Shown piece by piece: positions 45,540-53,681 of a DNA stretch of 64,000 nt. The notes beneath the pieces are model-generated. The model ran no database searches. It worked only from the letters and a program-made list of their open reading frames with translations, and was not told the origin of the DNA. Made by a program: the position numbers and the translations under genes. Position 1 is the first letter of the stretch. Every line of letters starts with the position of its first letter. Source of the DNA: Erysipelothrix sp. HDW6C (GTDB taxonomy: Bacteria; Bacillota_I; Bacilli_A; Erysipelotrichales; Erysipelotrichaceae); the NCBI RefSeq assembly GCF_011299615.1, contig NZ_CP049861.1, positions 1,178,001-1,242,000 of the forward strand, given 5' to 3'.

Positions 45540-46970
45540 ATGGAAACAAAACCGCTATTTAACATTCAAAACTTACAGAAATACTTTCCGATAAAAAAAC
45601 AAAGTATCTTCCAAAAACATCAAGACTATGTCAAAGCTAATAAAGATATTACGCTTGAAATATTTCGTGGTGAGACACTGGGAATTGTTGGTGAATCTGG
45701 GTGTGGGAAGTCGACGTTGGGTCGAACGATTATCCAACTTCAAGAACAAACAGGTGGAACTACGATGTTCTATGGTGAAACAATTGAAGGACTGATGCCA
45801 CGTTATGTAAAGAAAGCGTATGCTGCCTTGCCGAAAATCTCAAAATTCTACGATGAAGATTTTGCAAATCTAGAGCGTCTAAAACAACAAGATGATGCAG
45901 ATGCGTACCGCCTTAAGAAAATTGAGTTTGACACTAAGTATGGTAATGTACTCCGTCTTGCTGGGGGACTGCTTGTTCATGATGATTTGGATCTTGTGAG
46001 CGATGTTCTTTCGCAACGCTATGAGTTTGGTTCAAAACTTGCGAAACTACAACGCGATCACGATTTTCAAATCGATCGCTATATGGTGTCCATGGAACAT
46101 TTAACGGAAGCAAAGGATAAAGCGGAACTGATAGAAAAGGAGATTGAACGTGTTAAACATGAATTTGATGACATTGAAGCCAAAATTCAAACAATTAAAG
46201 AAGATTTGATGACGCATGAGCGCTTTGCTTACTATGAGTCGTTCCTCGATCATGGCATTGATTTGGCATCACTTGAAGCACGTGAAATGCGTATGCTTCG
46301 TGATCGCTTGCAGATTATATTCCAAGATCCCTATTCATCGCTCAATCCCAAATTGACCGTTGGCGATATCATTGGCGAAGGTGTGATTACACATGGTTTG
46401 TTTAAAAACAAGACCAGTGAGGGTTATGTCGAATACATTCAAGACATCATGGAGAAGTGCGGTCTAAAAGCAGAATTCATGAATCGTTACCCACATCAAT
46501 TCTCCGGTGGTCAGCGCCAACGTATTGGGATTGCACGGGCCATTGCCTTGAAACCAAAATTCATCGTTTGTGATGAGGCCGTATCGGCTCTTGATGTTTC
46601 GATTCAGTCACAAATCATCAACTTACTTCAAGATCTTAAAGAGAAAGAAGATCTAACTTATTTATTTATTACGCATGATTTAGGGGTCGTTCGCTACATT
46701 AGTGATAGAATTGGGGTTATGTATTTTGGAAACCTTGTCGAGCTTGCGCCTGCCGAAGATATCTTTACAAATCCACAACATCCTTATACAAAACGGTTAC
46801 TTGCTGCAATCCCACGACTTGAGGGAGATAGCTTTGAAATTAGTGAGCAAAGCACAGGACCCTTTGAGTTTCGATTTGAAGCAACTGGGGAGGCAGATAA
46901 GGATTGGTACGAAGTGTCGCCAGGCCACTTTGTTGCATGTCATCTCCATGAAAGGGGGATACCATCATGA
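45540..46970 (+). CDS. Peptide ABC transporter ATPase, OppF-like, with large inserted domain
   Basis: 476 residues, versus the usual ~320 for OppF. Walker A GESGCGKST (51-59), Q-loop IIFQDPYSSLNP (259-270), signature FSGGQ (321-325), Walker B FIVCDEA (341-347). Between strand beta3 and the Q-loop, residues about 82-250 form an extra, highly charged, mainly helical region (for example AKDKAELIEKEIERVKHEF) predicted as coiled coil. The C-terminal oligopeptide domain ends GHFVACHLHERG. GAGGAGGA before the ATG; overlaps the next ATPase by four bases. Confidence 0.92.
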   Translation: METKPLFNIQNLQKYFPIKKQSIFQKHQDYVKANKDITLEIFRGETLGIVGESGCGKSTLGRTIIQLQEQTGGTTMFYGETIEGLMPRYVKKAYAALPKISKFYDEDFANLERLKQQDDADAYRLKKIEFDTKYGNVLRLAGGLLVHDDLDLVSDVLSQRYEFGSKLAKLQRDHDFQIDRYMVSMEHLTEAKDKAELIEKEIERVKHEFDDIEAKIQTIKEDLMTHERFAYYESFLDHGIDLASLEAREMRMLRDRLQIIFQDPYSSLNPKLTVGDIIGEGVITHGLFKNKTSEGYVEYIQDIMEKCGLKAEFMNRYPHQFSGGQRQRIGIARAIALKPKFIVCDEAVSALDVSIQSQIINLLQDLKEKEDLTYLFITHDLGVVRYISDRIGVMYFGNLVELAPAEDIFTNPQHPYTKRLLAAIPRLEGDSFEISEQSTGPFEFRFEATGEADKDWYEVSPGHFVACHLHERGIPS

Positions 46971-47914
46971 GTCTCATTGAAGTTAAAAATTTACACACAT
47001 ACTTTGATACGAAAAACGGCTTAATAAAGGCCGTTGATGGTGTTAGTTTCGCTGTAGATGAAGGAAGAACACTTGGAATCGTTGGAGAGTCTGGAAGTGG
47101 GAAGAGTCAAACTGCAATGTCGATACTGAAACTGTTTGAATCAAACCAGAAGATATACGATGGAACAATTACATTTGATGGTCAGGAACTATCGTCAATG
47201 GATGAAGCTAGTCTTAAGAAGATTCGCGGCAATGATATTTCGATGATATTTCAAGAACCCATGACAAGTTTGAATCCTGTATTCACAGTGGAAAATCAAA
47301 TTAGTGAAGTTTTGATGGTTCACCAGGGCATGTCAAAAAAAGAAGCATCAAAGCGCTCTCTTGAAATGCTTGAAGCCGTAAAAATTCCAAATCCCAAGCG
47401 GATACTAAAATCTTATCCGCACCAACTTTCAGGGGGAATGAGCCAACGCGTGATGATTGCAATGTCTCTGGCATGTAATCCCCGTGTTCTTATCGCTGAT
47501 GAACCGACAACTGCACTGGATGTAATCATACAAGCGGATATTTTGAAATTGATGAATGATTTAAAACGTGACCTCAATACGTCAATATTATTCATCACCC
47601 ACGACCTTGGTGTAATCAGTCAAATGGCTGATGATGTCATTGTTATGTATGGTGGAAAGATTGTGGAAGCAGCACCCATTAAGTCTTTGTTTAAAAAGCC
47701 GCATCATCCCTATACCAAGAGACTGATAGCAGCATTCTTAAAAACAGATATCAATACACGTCAACGTGAAGAGGATATCGTACTGGACTTTTATAGCAAT
47801 GAGAACGACGATTACAACTTCTCGGTATTTCGTGAGGGAGGAATTGATCCCGATTGGATTGAAGTCGATACAAATCATTTCGTCGCAGTCAGTAAAACTG
47901 GCTCGAAATCGTAA
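46967..47914 (+). CDS. Peptide ABC transporter ATPase, OppD/DppD type
   Basis: 315 residues. Walker A GESGSGKS (40-47), Q-loop MIFQEPMTSLNP, signature LSGGMSQR, Walker B VLIADEPTTALD and the C-terminal HHPYTKRLIAAF block. Pairs with the OppF-like ATPase. The tail DWIEVDTNHFVAV parallels the end of its partner. It starts in the ATGA overlap with the preceding gene and ends the operon. Confidence 0.95.
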   Translation: MSLIEVKNLHTYFDTKNGLIKAVDGVSFAVDEGRTLGIVGESGSGKSQTAMSILKLFESNQKIYDGTITFDGQELSSMDEASLKKIRGNDISMIFQEPMTSLNPVFTVENQISEVLMVHQGMSKKEASKRSLEMLEAVKIPNPKRILKSYPHQLSGGMSQRVMIAMSLACNPRVLIADEPTTALDVIIQADILKLMNDLKRDLNTSILFITHDLGVISQMADDVIVMYGGKIVEAAPIKSLFKKPHHPYTKRLIAAFLKTDINTRQREEDIVLDFYSNENDDYNFSVFREGGIDPDWIEVDTNHFVAVSKTGSKS

Positions 47915-47918
47915 AAAT

Positions 47919-47957
47919 GGAACGGCACCTTGACTCCCTTGTGTGCCGTTCCGTTAT
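47919..47957 (+). terminator. Terminator of the opp operon
   Basis: GGAACGGCAC / GTGCCGTTCC perfect 10-bp stem followed by the weak U tract GTTATTT. Confidence 0.75.
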
Positions 47958-48035
47958 TTGTAATAAAGATTGCCTCAATTTAATCATTTGATGCGGCAAT
48001 TAGAGGATAAGCTGCAACCATAATCTAATTCAATT

Positions 48036-48176
48036 TCATCGTTTTAACTTGGACTGAATTGTAGAGAAATCATCTTTAATTTTGTCGCGATGATGAATTG
48101 AAAAGGAATCTTGAGCGGACACTTTTAACATACTTAAATCTGAGTGAAATATTTCAAATAAGTTATTGACAGTATT
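48036..48176 (-). pseudogene. Possible gene remnant (46 codons between stops)
   Basis: A minus-strand frame reads LFEIFHSDLSMLKVSAQDS and on to DFSTIQSKLKR before a TGA at 48036. Its composition looks protein-like, but there is no ribosome site and the 5' end runs into the tRNA promoter region. It may be the leftover 3' end of a gene cut when the tRNA segment was duplicated. Unrecognised; could be chance. Confidence 0.25.
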
Positions 48177-48194
48177 TCAAGTAAATGGTATATT
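48166..48194 (+). promoter_or_regulatory. Promoter of tRNA-Ile/tRNA-Ala copy 2
   Basis: TTGACA (48166-48171), 17-base spacer ending TGG, TATATT (48189-48194); same -10 and leader as copy 1. Confidence 0.8.
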
Positions 48195-48213
48195 ATTAAG
48201 GCAGTCAAGAGAT

Positions 48214-48290
<77 letters not shown>

Positions 48291-48319
48291 TTCATAATTT
48301 CTTGATTTCCTATATATTT

Positions 48320-48395
48320 GGGGCTTTAGCTCAGCTGGGAGAGCGCCTGCCTTGCACGCAGGAGGTCAGCGGTTCGATCCCGCTAAGCTCCACCA
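48320..48395 (+). tRNA. tRNA-Ala (TGC), copy 2
   Basis: 76 nt with CCA, same sequence as 36949-37024. Confidence 0.97.
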
Positions 48396-48408
48396 ATTAT
48401 AGAGATAC

Positions 48409-48434
48409 AAACACCCTACAAGGTGTTTTTTTTT
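48409..48434 (+). terminator. Terminator after tRNA-Ala copy 2
   Basis: AACACC / GGTGTT stem with a short loop and eight or more T. Confidence 0.8.
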
Positions 48435-48660
48435 GCTTTGTTTTAGTGTGTATATAACGATAAAACTCTTTTGAAATAGCACTTCTACAAGCTGGAGAAA
48501 TTGGCGTAAATATCAAGGGAATATTAAGAAACACAGTAAAAAGGGTTGAAAATATAAAAAGTTAGATTGTTTCTGCCTAAGCATAAAAAATAGTGTATAG
48601 ATGGATAGTGAAAATGACTTTATTACGGTATACTTTGCTTAACTATGGAGGAAACTAAAT
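48435..48660 (+). other. Intergenic stretch with a possible small remnant
   Basis: A plus-strand frame of about 32 codons without start (ALLQAGEIGVNIKGILRN, ending TAG after KRVENIKS) is seen near 48476-48566. It has protein-like composition but no recognised family. A TATACT at 48629-48634 may be the -10 for the AIM24 gene. Otherwise nothing. Confidence 0.3.
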
Positions 48661-49332
48661 ATGAAATATCGAATTATTGGTGAGACATTGCCGGCGGTGA
48701 TTTGTGAATTATCTGCGGGAGAAAAGATGTTCAGTGAAGTTGGCGGTCGTTCTTGGGTAAAGGGAAGTATTACAACTGAGACTAAGGGCGGTGGCGTTGG
48801 AAAAATGATGGGACGTATGTTTACGGGTGAGAGTCTATTTCTAAGCCACTATACGGCTAATGAGGACGTTGAGATTGCGTTTACATCTTCCTTTCCAGGA
48901 AGCATTCGCGCCTATGATTTAGCAGATGGAGAAAGCATCATTTGCCAAAAGAGAGCATTTCTTGCGGCAACGGATAGTGTTGATCTATCAACATTTATGC
49001 AAAAGAAACTTGGGTCAGGTCTTGTTGGTGGTGAAGGGTTTATTCTTCAGAAAATTACCGGTCCTGGTTTAGCGTTTGTTGAGATTGATGGCTACGCTGT
49101 TGATTATACGCTCGAACGTGGCGAGGAAGTTGTCTGTGATACCGGAATTATGGCAGTTATGGACGCAACCTGTTCACTCGAAGTCGTGAGTGTAAAAGGG
49201 ATCAAGAACAAATTGCTGGGTGGTGAAGGATTTTTTGATACCGTAATTAAAGGCCCTGGAAAAGTGACGTTACAAACAATGACCGTTGGTGGTCTCGCTT
49301 CTATTGTTGCACCAATGCTTTCTTCGAAATAA
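48661..49332 (+). CDS. AIM24 / TIGR00266 family protein
   Basis: 223 residues of beta-rich sequence with the family's repeated glycine motifs (FMQKKLGSGLVGGEGFILQKITGPG and KNKLLGGEGFFDTVIKGPGKV). Bacterial members are cytoplasmic trimers related in fold to TRAP; the function is unknown. ATGGAGGA precedes the ATG. Stands alone. Confidence 0.88.
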   Translation: MKYRIIGETLPAVICELSAGEKMFSEVGGRSWVKGSITTETKGGGVGKMMGRMFTGESLFLSHYTANEDVEIAFTSSFPGSIRAYDLADGESIICQKRAFLAATDSVDLSTFMQKKLGSGLVGGEGFILQKITGPGLAFVEIDGYAVDYTLERGEEVVCDTGIMAVMDATCSLEVVSVKGIKNKLLGGEGFFDTVIKGPGKVTLQTMTVGGLASIVAPMLSSK

Positions 49333-49448
49333 GATAATCATGACAATTTATGCAACAAGAGATTATCAAGTTGCCATGTTTAAGTTGATATTATAAATGC
49401 TAAATATATACCGATTGATTGGGTTAATGTGAATTAGCAATAATACGA

Positions 49449-49476
49449 ACAGATACGAGTGTATCTGTTTTTTTTT
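49449..49476 (+). terminator. Terminator after the AIM24 gene
   Basis: ACAGATAC-GAGT-GTATCTGT followed by nine T in all. Confidence 0.85.
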
Positions 49477-49537
49477 GTCGTATTTCGTGTGCCTTTGAGA
49501 ATCATTTTAAGCTATAATCAAAACAAGGAGGAATACT

Positions 49538-50374
49538 ATGAGTGTCTTAATCAAAATTAGAGAGTATCAAAATCTCTCAGCATCCGAATCGGTAATTCAA
49601 AGTTATATCCTAAAAAATGCACAAGATTTCCTAAATCAAAGCGTGCGTGAGGTGGCGAAGGAAACCTACACTTCACCATCAACAGTTGTGAGATTTTGCA
49701 AGCGTATTGAACCCTTGGGTTTTAATACACTCAAATTGAAACTCGCAACGGAAGTTGACAGCTACAAGAACATAAACCTTGATGTCCTGGACTCAACAAT
49801 TATTGAGCCCAATGACTCTTTTAACGATGTCATTGAGAAAATCACCCATATTTCCATTCAATCCATTGAAGAAACACGACTACTCTTGGATGAATCCATC
49901 ATGCAACATGTTGCTGCATTGATCGCTGAGCATAGCATCATTGACTTTTATGGAACAGGCGCATCCAATGTCGTTGCAACAGATGCTGCGTTTAAGTTCA
50001 TGAGAATTGGGAAAGTATCGCAATGCTTCCAGCTTTATGATCGTCAAACTGTACAAGCATTGAATTCCAACAGCCACCACGTGGCAATGGTCTTCTCTTT
50101 TTCAGGGGAGACAAAGGAGATGATTGATATAGCAAAGAAACTCCAAGAGAATGGAACACAAACTGTTGCGATTGTCGGCACCATTGGCAGTGCATTGCCA
50201 CGATACACGGACTACACGATTTATGTAAGTGCGAAGGAAACAACATTTCGTAGTGGGGCAATGGCATCGCGAACTGCGCAGCTGTACGTGGTTGATTTGC
50301 TATATGCAATGTGCAGTCTGTATGACTACGAAAAATCACACCTGAATGTTGCGAAGACGCGAATTTCCCTGTAA
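49538..50374 (+). CDS. MurR/RpiR family transcriptional regulator
   Basis: 278 residues. N-terminal HTH_6 domain (residues 1-77, QSVREVAKETYTSPSTVVRFCKRI) and a SIS sugar-phosphate-binding domain from about 120 to 250 (IIDFYGTGASNVVATDAAFKF, VAMVFSFSGETKEMIDIAK). It should sense a sugar phosphate and control the adjacent PTS operon. CAAGGAGGA before ATG; TATAAT at 49513-49518. Confidence 0.92.
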   Translation: MSVLIKIREYQNLSASESVIQSYILKNAQDFLNQSVREVAKETYTSPSTVVRFCKRIEPLGFNTLKLKLATEVDSYKNINLDVLDSTIIEPNDSFNDVIEKITHISIQSIEETRLLLDESIMQHVAALIAEHSIIDFYGTGASNVVATDAAFKFMRIGKVSQCFQLYDRQTVQALNSNSHHVAMVFSFSGETKEMIDIAKKLQENGTQTVAIVGTIGSALPRYTDYTIYVSAKETTFRSGAMASRTAQLYVVDLLYAMCSLYDYEKSHLNVAKTRISL

Positions 50375-50382
50375 GCCGTTTC

Positions 50383-50447
50383 ATTAAACGGTACAATGTT
50401 TCATAGTATGTCCTAATTATTGAAACATAAATCCTTTAGTTTATGAT
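50383..50447 (+). promoter_or_regulatory. PTS operon promoter with inverted repeats
   Basis: -35 TTGAAA (50420-50425), 16-base spacer, -10 TATGAT (50442-50447). Upstream and around it are CCGTTT-CATT-AAACGG, TGTTTCA...TGAAACA and CATAAA...TTTATG, which are candidate operators for the RpiR regulator encoded just before. Confidence 0.55.
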
Positions 50448-50470
50448 TGTCTTATAAGGAGGCTAATTAC

Positions 50471-50932
50471 ATGATTAGTTTATTAAGAATTGATGAGCGT
50501 CTCATCCATGGTCAAGTTGCTTATGCGTGGACTAATGCTTATAAGAGTCAAGCTCTGATGGTCATCACACTCGCGAAAAAAAACGATTTGGAACGCATGT
50601 CACTGGAACTTGCATGTCCACGTGATTTGAAGTGTTTTGTGGTAACTGTCGACGAGGCAATCGTGCTTTTAAACAAATACGAAAACCGCAAGATATTTGT
50701 GGTCACAGACAGTGCGGAAGTTGTCTTGCAACTCCTCAATGCTGAAGTTACAATCCCATCTGTGAATGTGGGAGGGCTGTATCACCATGATGATCGTCAG
50801 CAGATTTCGAAAACGGTCTTTGTTGATGCAGTAATGAAAGATACATTTAGAAGTATTGCAGAATATGGCACAGCCTTAGAAATCCGTGCAACACCGACGG
50901 ATAAGGAAGCCAATGTTCTCGATTTGATTTAA
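50471..50932 (+). CDS. PTS mannose-family EIIB component
   Basis: 153 residues from ATG at 50471 with AAGGAGG upstream; an earlier in-frame TTG at 50447 is in the promoter. LLRIDERLIHGQVAYAW holds the phosphohistidine (H13). It carries phosphate from EIIA to the incoming sugar. First structural gene of the operon EIIB-EIICD-nanE-EIIA. Confidence 0.93.
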   Translation: MISLLRIDERLIHGQVAYAWTNAYKSQALMVITLAKKNDLERMSLELACPRDLKCFVVTVDEAIVLLNKYENRKIFVVTDSAEVVLQLLNAEVTIPSVNVGGLYHHDDRQQISKTVFVDAVMKDTFRSIAEYGTALEIRATPTDKEANVLDLI

Positions 50933-50950
50933 AAGGAGAAAGACTTAATT

Positions 50951-52543
50951 ATGAACTTAGGACAAGCATTAATATTAAGTATTGTGATTGCTGTAATTAT
51001 TCTTGAAAACTATGGGTACGGTTACTGGATGATCTCAAGGCCTGTCATGGCAGGACCAATTATCGGTTTGATTATGGGGGATTTACAAACTGGTCTACTC
51101 GTCGGAGCAAGTGTTGAATTAATGTACATGGGTGTATTACCGATTGGAGGATCAGTCCCTCCTAATGCCCAAATAGCCGGAATGCTATCCACCGTTTTCG
51201 CGATTACCAACGGTGGAAGAGCGGAAATTGGTATTAGCCTGGCACTTCCAATTGGAATTCTTGCTCAACTTCTTATCATGTTTGCATGGAATATCAATAT
51301 CGGTTTGATGCACCGAGCAGATAAATATATTGCAGAAGGGAATATTAAGAAGATTGAACGCACCCACTTACTGGGGCTACCAATTTTCTTCCTTGTCTTC
51401 TTTATTCCAACGTTCCTAGCAATTTACTTGGGAAGTGATGCGGTAACTTCGGTCGTTAATGCAATGCCAGCAATTTTAACAGATGGCCTAAAAGTTGCCT
51501 CGGGAATTCTTCCGGCTGTTGGGATGGCAATGCTTTTAAAAATGATGAACTTCAAGAAATATTGGTCATTTTTTATTTTCGGATTCATCCTTGCTGTTTA
51601 TCTCAACCTCAACGTCCTTGCTATTTCATTGATTGCATTTTGTTTGGTTATGGCGTTTGCAACATTGGGACAACGTGATACAGCCTTTGATGACTTTGAC
51701 GATTTCGATGATGCCACAGATGAATCAAAAGAAAAGCACACGCTCATTGACAATCATGTACTTAAGGGAACTTTTGTTCGATCATTTTTCAGTATGACAT
51801 CAATTAACTATGAGCGTTATACATCCTTAGGATTCTGTTATGCCATGATTCCAACGATTAAGAAACTGTACGATAAACCTGAAGATCAAATCGCGGCACT
51901 GAAGCGCCATAATGAATTCTTTAATTGCTATCCGTATACTGGAAATGCAGTCATGGGAGTTTCAATTGCACTGGAGGAAAGCCTTGCATTGGGAACTGAG
52001 GGTGTAAATTCAGAAGCGATATCAGCCACGAAATCTGCACTTATGGGTCCTTTATCGGGCATTGGTGATTCAGTCTTTAAGGCAGTGTTCATGACAATCT
52101 TTGCAGCAATTGGCGCAGGGATGGCAATGGAAGGCAACGTAATTGGTCCGATTATATTTATTGTACCCAACGTCACATTAAATGTATTATCACGTTGGTA
52201 TTTTATTAAGTATGGTTATGAGTTTGGATCAACAATTATCATGAAAATGAGAGGGAGCCAAGTCATCGATAAATTTATCGAAGGGGCAACCGTAGTTGGA
52301 TTGATGGTTGTTGGGGCAATGAGTGTTAGTTTTGTAAAGGTTCCGGTTGCCTTAACTTGGAATTTTGGTGAGATTGAAATTGTGCTCCTTGATCTTATCA
52401 ACTCAATAGTTCCAGGGATTCTGTCATTACTCTTGGTGTTGGGTTTTTATAAGATTTTGACAAAGCAAAAAAGGGGCATGTTTACATGTATTGTTTTAAG
52501 TTTCATAATTGGAATTGCTGGGAAAGTAATTGGGTTATTCTAG
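50951..52543 (+). CDS. PTS mannose-family EIIC-EIID fusion
   Basis: 530 residues. Residues 1 to about 240 are EIIC (MNLGQALILSIVIA, GASVELMYMGVLPIGGSVPPNAQIAG). A very acidic linker (FDDFDDFDDATDESKE) follows, and residues about 265-530 are EIID (FSMTSINYERYTSLGFCYAMIP, PYTGNAVMGVSIALEE, GPLSGIGDSVF). These are normally two separate proteins. Together they form the sugar channel. There is no stop or frameshift in the linker, so the fusion is real in this sequence. AAAGGAGA precedes the ATG. Confidence 0.92.
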   Translation: MNLGQALILSIVIAVIILENYGYGYWMISRPVMAGPIIGLIMGDLQTGLLVGASVELMYMGVLPIGGSVPPNAQIAGMLSTVFAITNGGRAEIGISLALPIGILAQLLIMFAWNINIGLMHRADKYIAEGNIKKIERTHLLGLPIFFLVFFIPTFLAIYLGSDAVTSVVNAMPAILTDGLKVASGILPAVGMAMLLKMMNFKKYWSFFIFGFILAVYLNLNVLAISLIAFCLVMAFATLGQRDTAFDDFDDFDDATDESKEKHTLIDNHVLKGTFVRSFFSMTSINYERYTSLGFCYAMIPTIKKLYDKPEDQIAALKRHNEFFNCYPYTGNAVMGVSIALEESLALGTEGVNSEAISATKSALMGPLSGIGDSVFKAVFMTIFAAIGAGMAMEGNVIGPIIFIVPNVTLNVLSRWYFIKYGYEFGSTIIMKMRGSQVIDKFIEGATVVGLMVVGAMSVSFVKVPVALTWNFGEIEIVLLDLINSIVPGILSLLLVLGFYKILTKQKRGMFTCIVLSFIIGIAGKVIGLF

Positions 52544-52547
52544 TCTT

Positions 52548-53255
52548 ATGAAAAATAGAGACACACTACTTCGTGAAATTCAAGGCAAACTCATTGTATC
52601 GTGTCAGGCACGGCCTGGTTGGGCGATGTATGGACCAGAAATTATGGCTTCATTTGCCGCTGCGGCACAAGAAGGCGGTGCAGTGGCAATTCGCGCAACG
52701 GGAAAAGATAACATTATTGCGATTAAAGAAAGAGTTGATTTGCCCATTCTCGCCATCAACAAGATTTTCGATGAAAATTATGACGTCTACATTACGCCAA
52801 CCTTTGCCAGTGCAAAAGAAATTTTGGACTTAGGTGTTGATATTATTGCTTTAGATGCAACCAATCGACCCCGCCCTAATGGTGAGACATTTGCAGGTAT
52901 TGTGACACAAATTCGTCGCGACTACCCGGATACCTTAATCATGGGAGAAATTTCAACATTTTCCGAAGCATCTGAAATTATGAATATGGATATTGATTTA
53001 ATATCTACGACCTTATCCGGCTATACAGAGGCTTCAAAGGAAGTATCTAGGACGAATTTAGAACTTATTCGTCAAATATCGCATCAAACACATTTACCCG
53101 TGATTGCTGAAGGGAAAATTGAAACCCCTGAAGGGGCTCGGTTGGCACTTGAAGCGGGGGCCCATGCAGTTGTTGTCGGAACATCTATAACCCGTCCTGA
53201 GGTCATAACAAAGCGATATGTTGATAAAATTAATGAATTGAGAGGGAGAAAATAG
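52548..53255 (+). CDS. nanE: N-acylglucosamine-6-phosphate 2-epimerase (NanE family)
   Basis: 235 residues from ATG at 52548 (MKNRDTLLREIQGKLIVSCQ), five bases after the EIICD stop; no good ribosome site, so coupled translation is likely. TIM barrel with GAVAIRATGKDNI, LPILAINK, IIALDATNRPRP, ISTTLSGYT and PVIAEGKIETPEGA, typical of NanE. Converts ManNAc-6P to GlcNAc-6P. Its place inside a PTS operon implies that the imported sugar becomes ManNAc-6P or a close relative. Confidence 0.88.
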   Translation: MKNRDTLLREIQGKLIVSCQARPGWAMYGPEIMASFAAAAQEGGAVAIRATGKDNIIAIKERVDLPILAINKIFDENYDVYITPTFASAKEILDLGVDIIALDATNRPRPNGETFAGIVTQIRRDYPDTLIMGEISTFSEASEIMNMDIDLISTTLSGYTEASKEVSRTNLELIRQISHQTHLPVIAEGKIETPEGARLALEAGAHAVVVGTSITRPEVITKRYVDKINELRGRK

Positions 53256-53256
53256 A

Positions 53257-53637
53257 ATGCAAATTATCATAACAGGGCACGGTCACTTTGCAAGTGGCAT
53301 GATGTCAGCGCTCGCTTTAATTGCTGGTGAGAATGCACAAATTTGCGCAATCGATTTCGATGGTGCAGATGACGGAAGTAGACTTGCCACCGCACTAAAA
53401 AAGCAGAGTAACATGACACCGACATTGATTCTGACCGATCTATACGGTGGCACACCATTTCGACAGGCAGCCTTGATGGCGATGCAGGATTCAAACATAA
53501 GAGTCGTTGCTGGGGCAAACCTTGGCATGGTCCTTGAACTTGCAATGAAGATAGCACATGCTAAAACTTTGGATTCCATGTTAGATAACCTGGTTGAAGT
53601 TGGACGTGAGAATATCGTAATATTTAATCATCAATGA
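53257..53637 (+). CDS. PTS mannose-family EIIA component
   Basis: 126 residues. ITGHGHFASGMMSAL holds the phosphorylated histidine (H10), and TDLYGGTPFRQAALMA is the family's second signature. Takes phosphate from HPr. Starts one base after the nanE stop with GAGAGGGAG upstream. Last gene of the operon. Confidence 0.92.
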   Translation: MQIIITGHGHFASGMMSALALIAGENAQICAIDFDGADDGSRLATALKKQSNMTPTLILTDLYGGTPFRQAALMAMQDSNIRVVAGANLGMVLELAMKIAHAKTLDSMLDNLVEVGRENIVIFNHQ

Positions 53638-53639
53638 GT

Positions 53640-53673
53640 AAAGGGAACGGCATATAAGCGCTGTTCCCTTTTT
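53640..53673 (+). terminator. Terminator of the mannose-family PTS operon
   Basis: AAGGGAACGGC / GCTGTTCCCTT stem with a G-T pair, then T run. The gene on the other strand begins its end at 53682, so it may serve both. Confidence 0.85.
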
Positions 53674-53681
53674 GAGTGCTG

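Noticed and set aside
37025-48213. Island treated as a prophage or transposon
   Set aside because: No integrase, transposase or phage gene is visible; only direct tRNA repeats support mobility.
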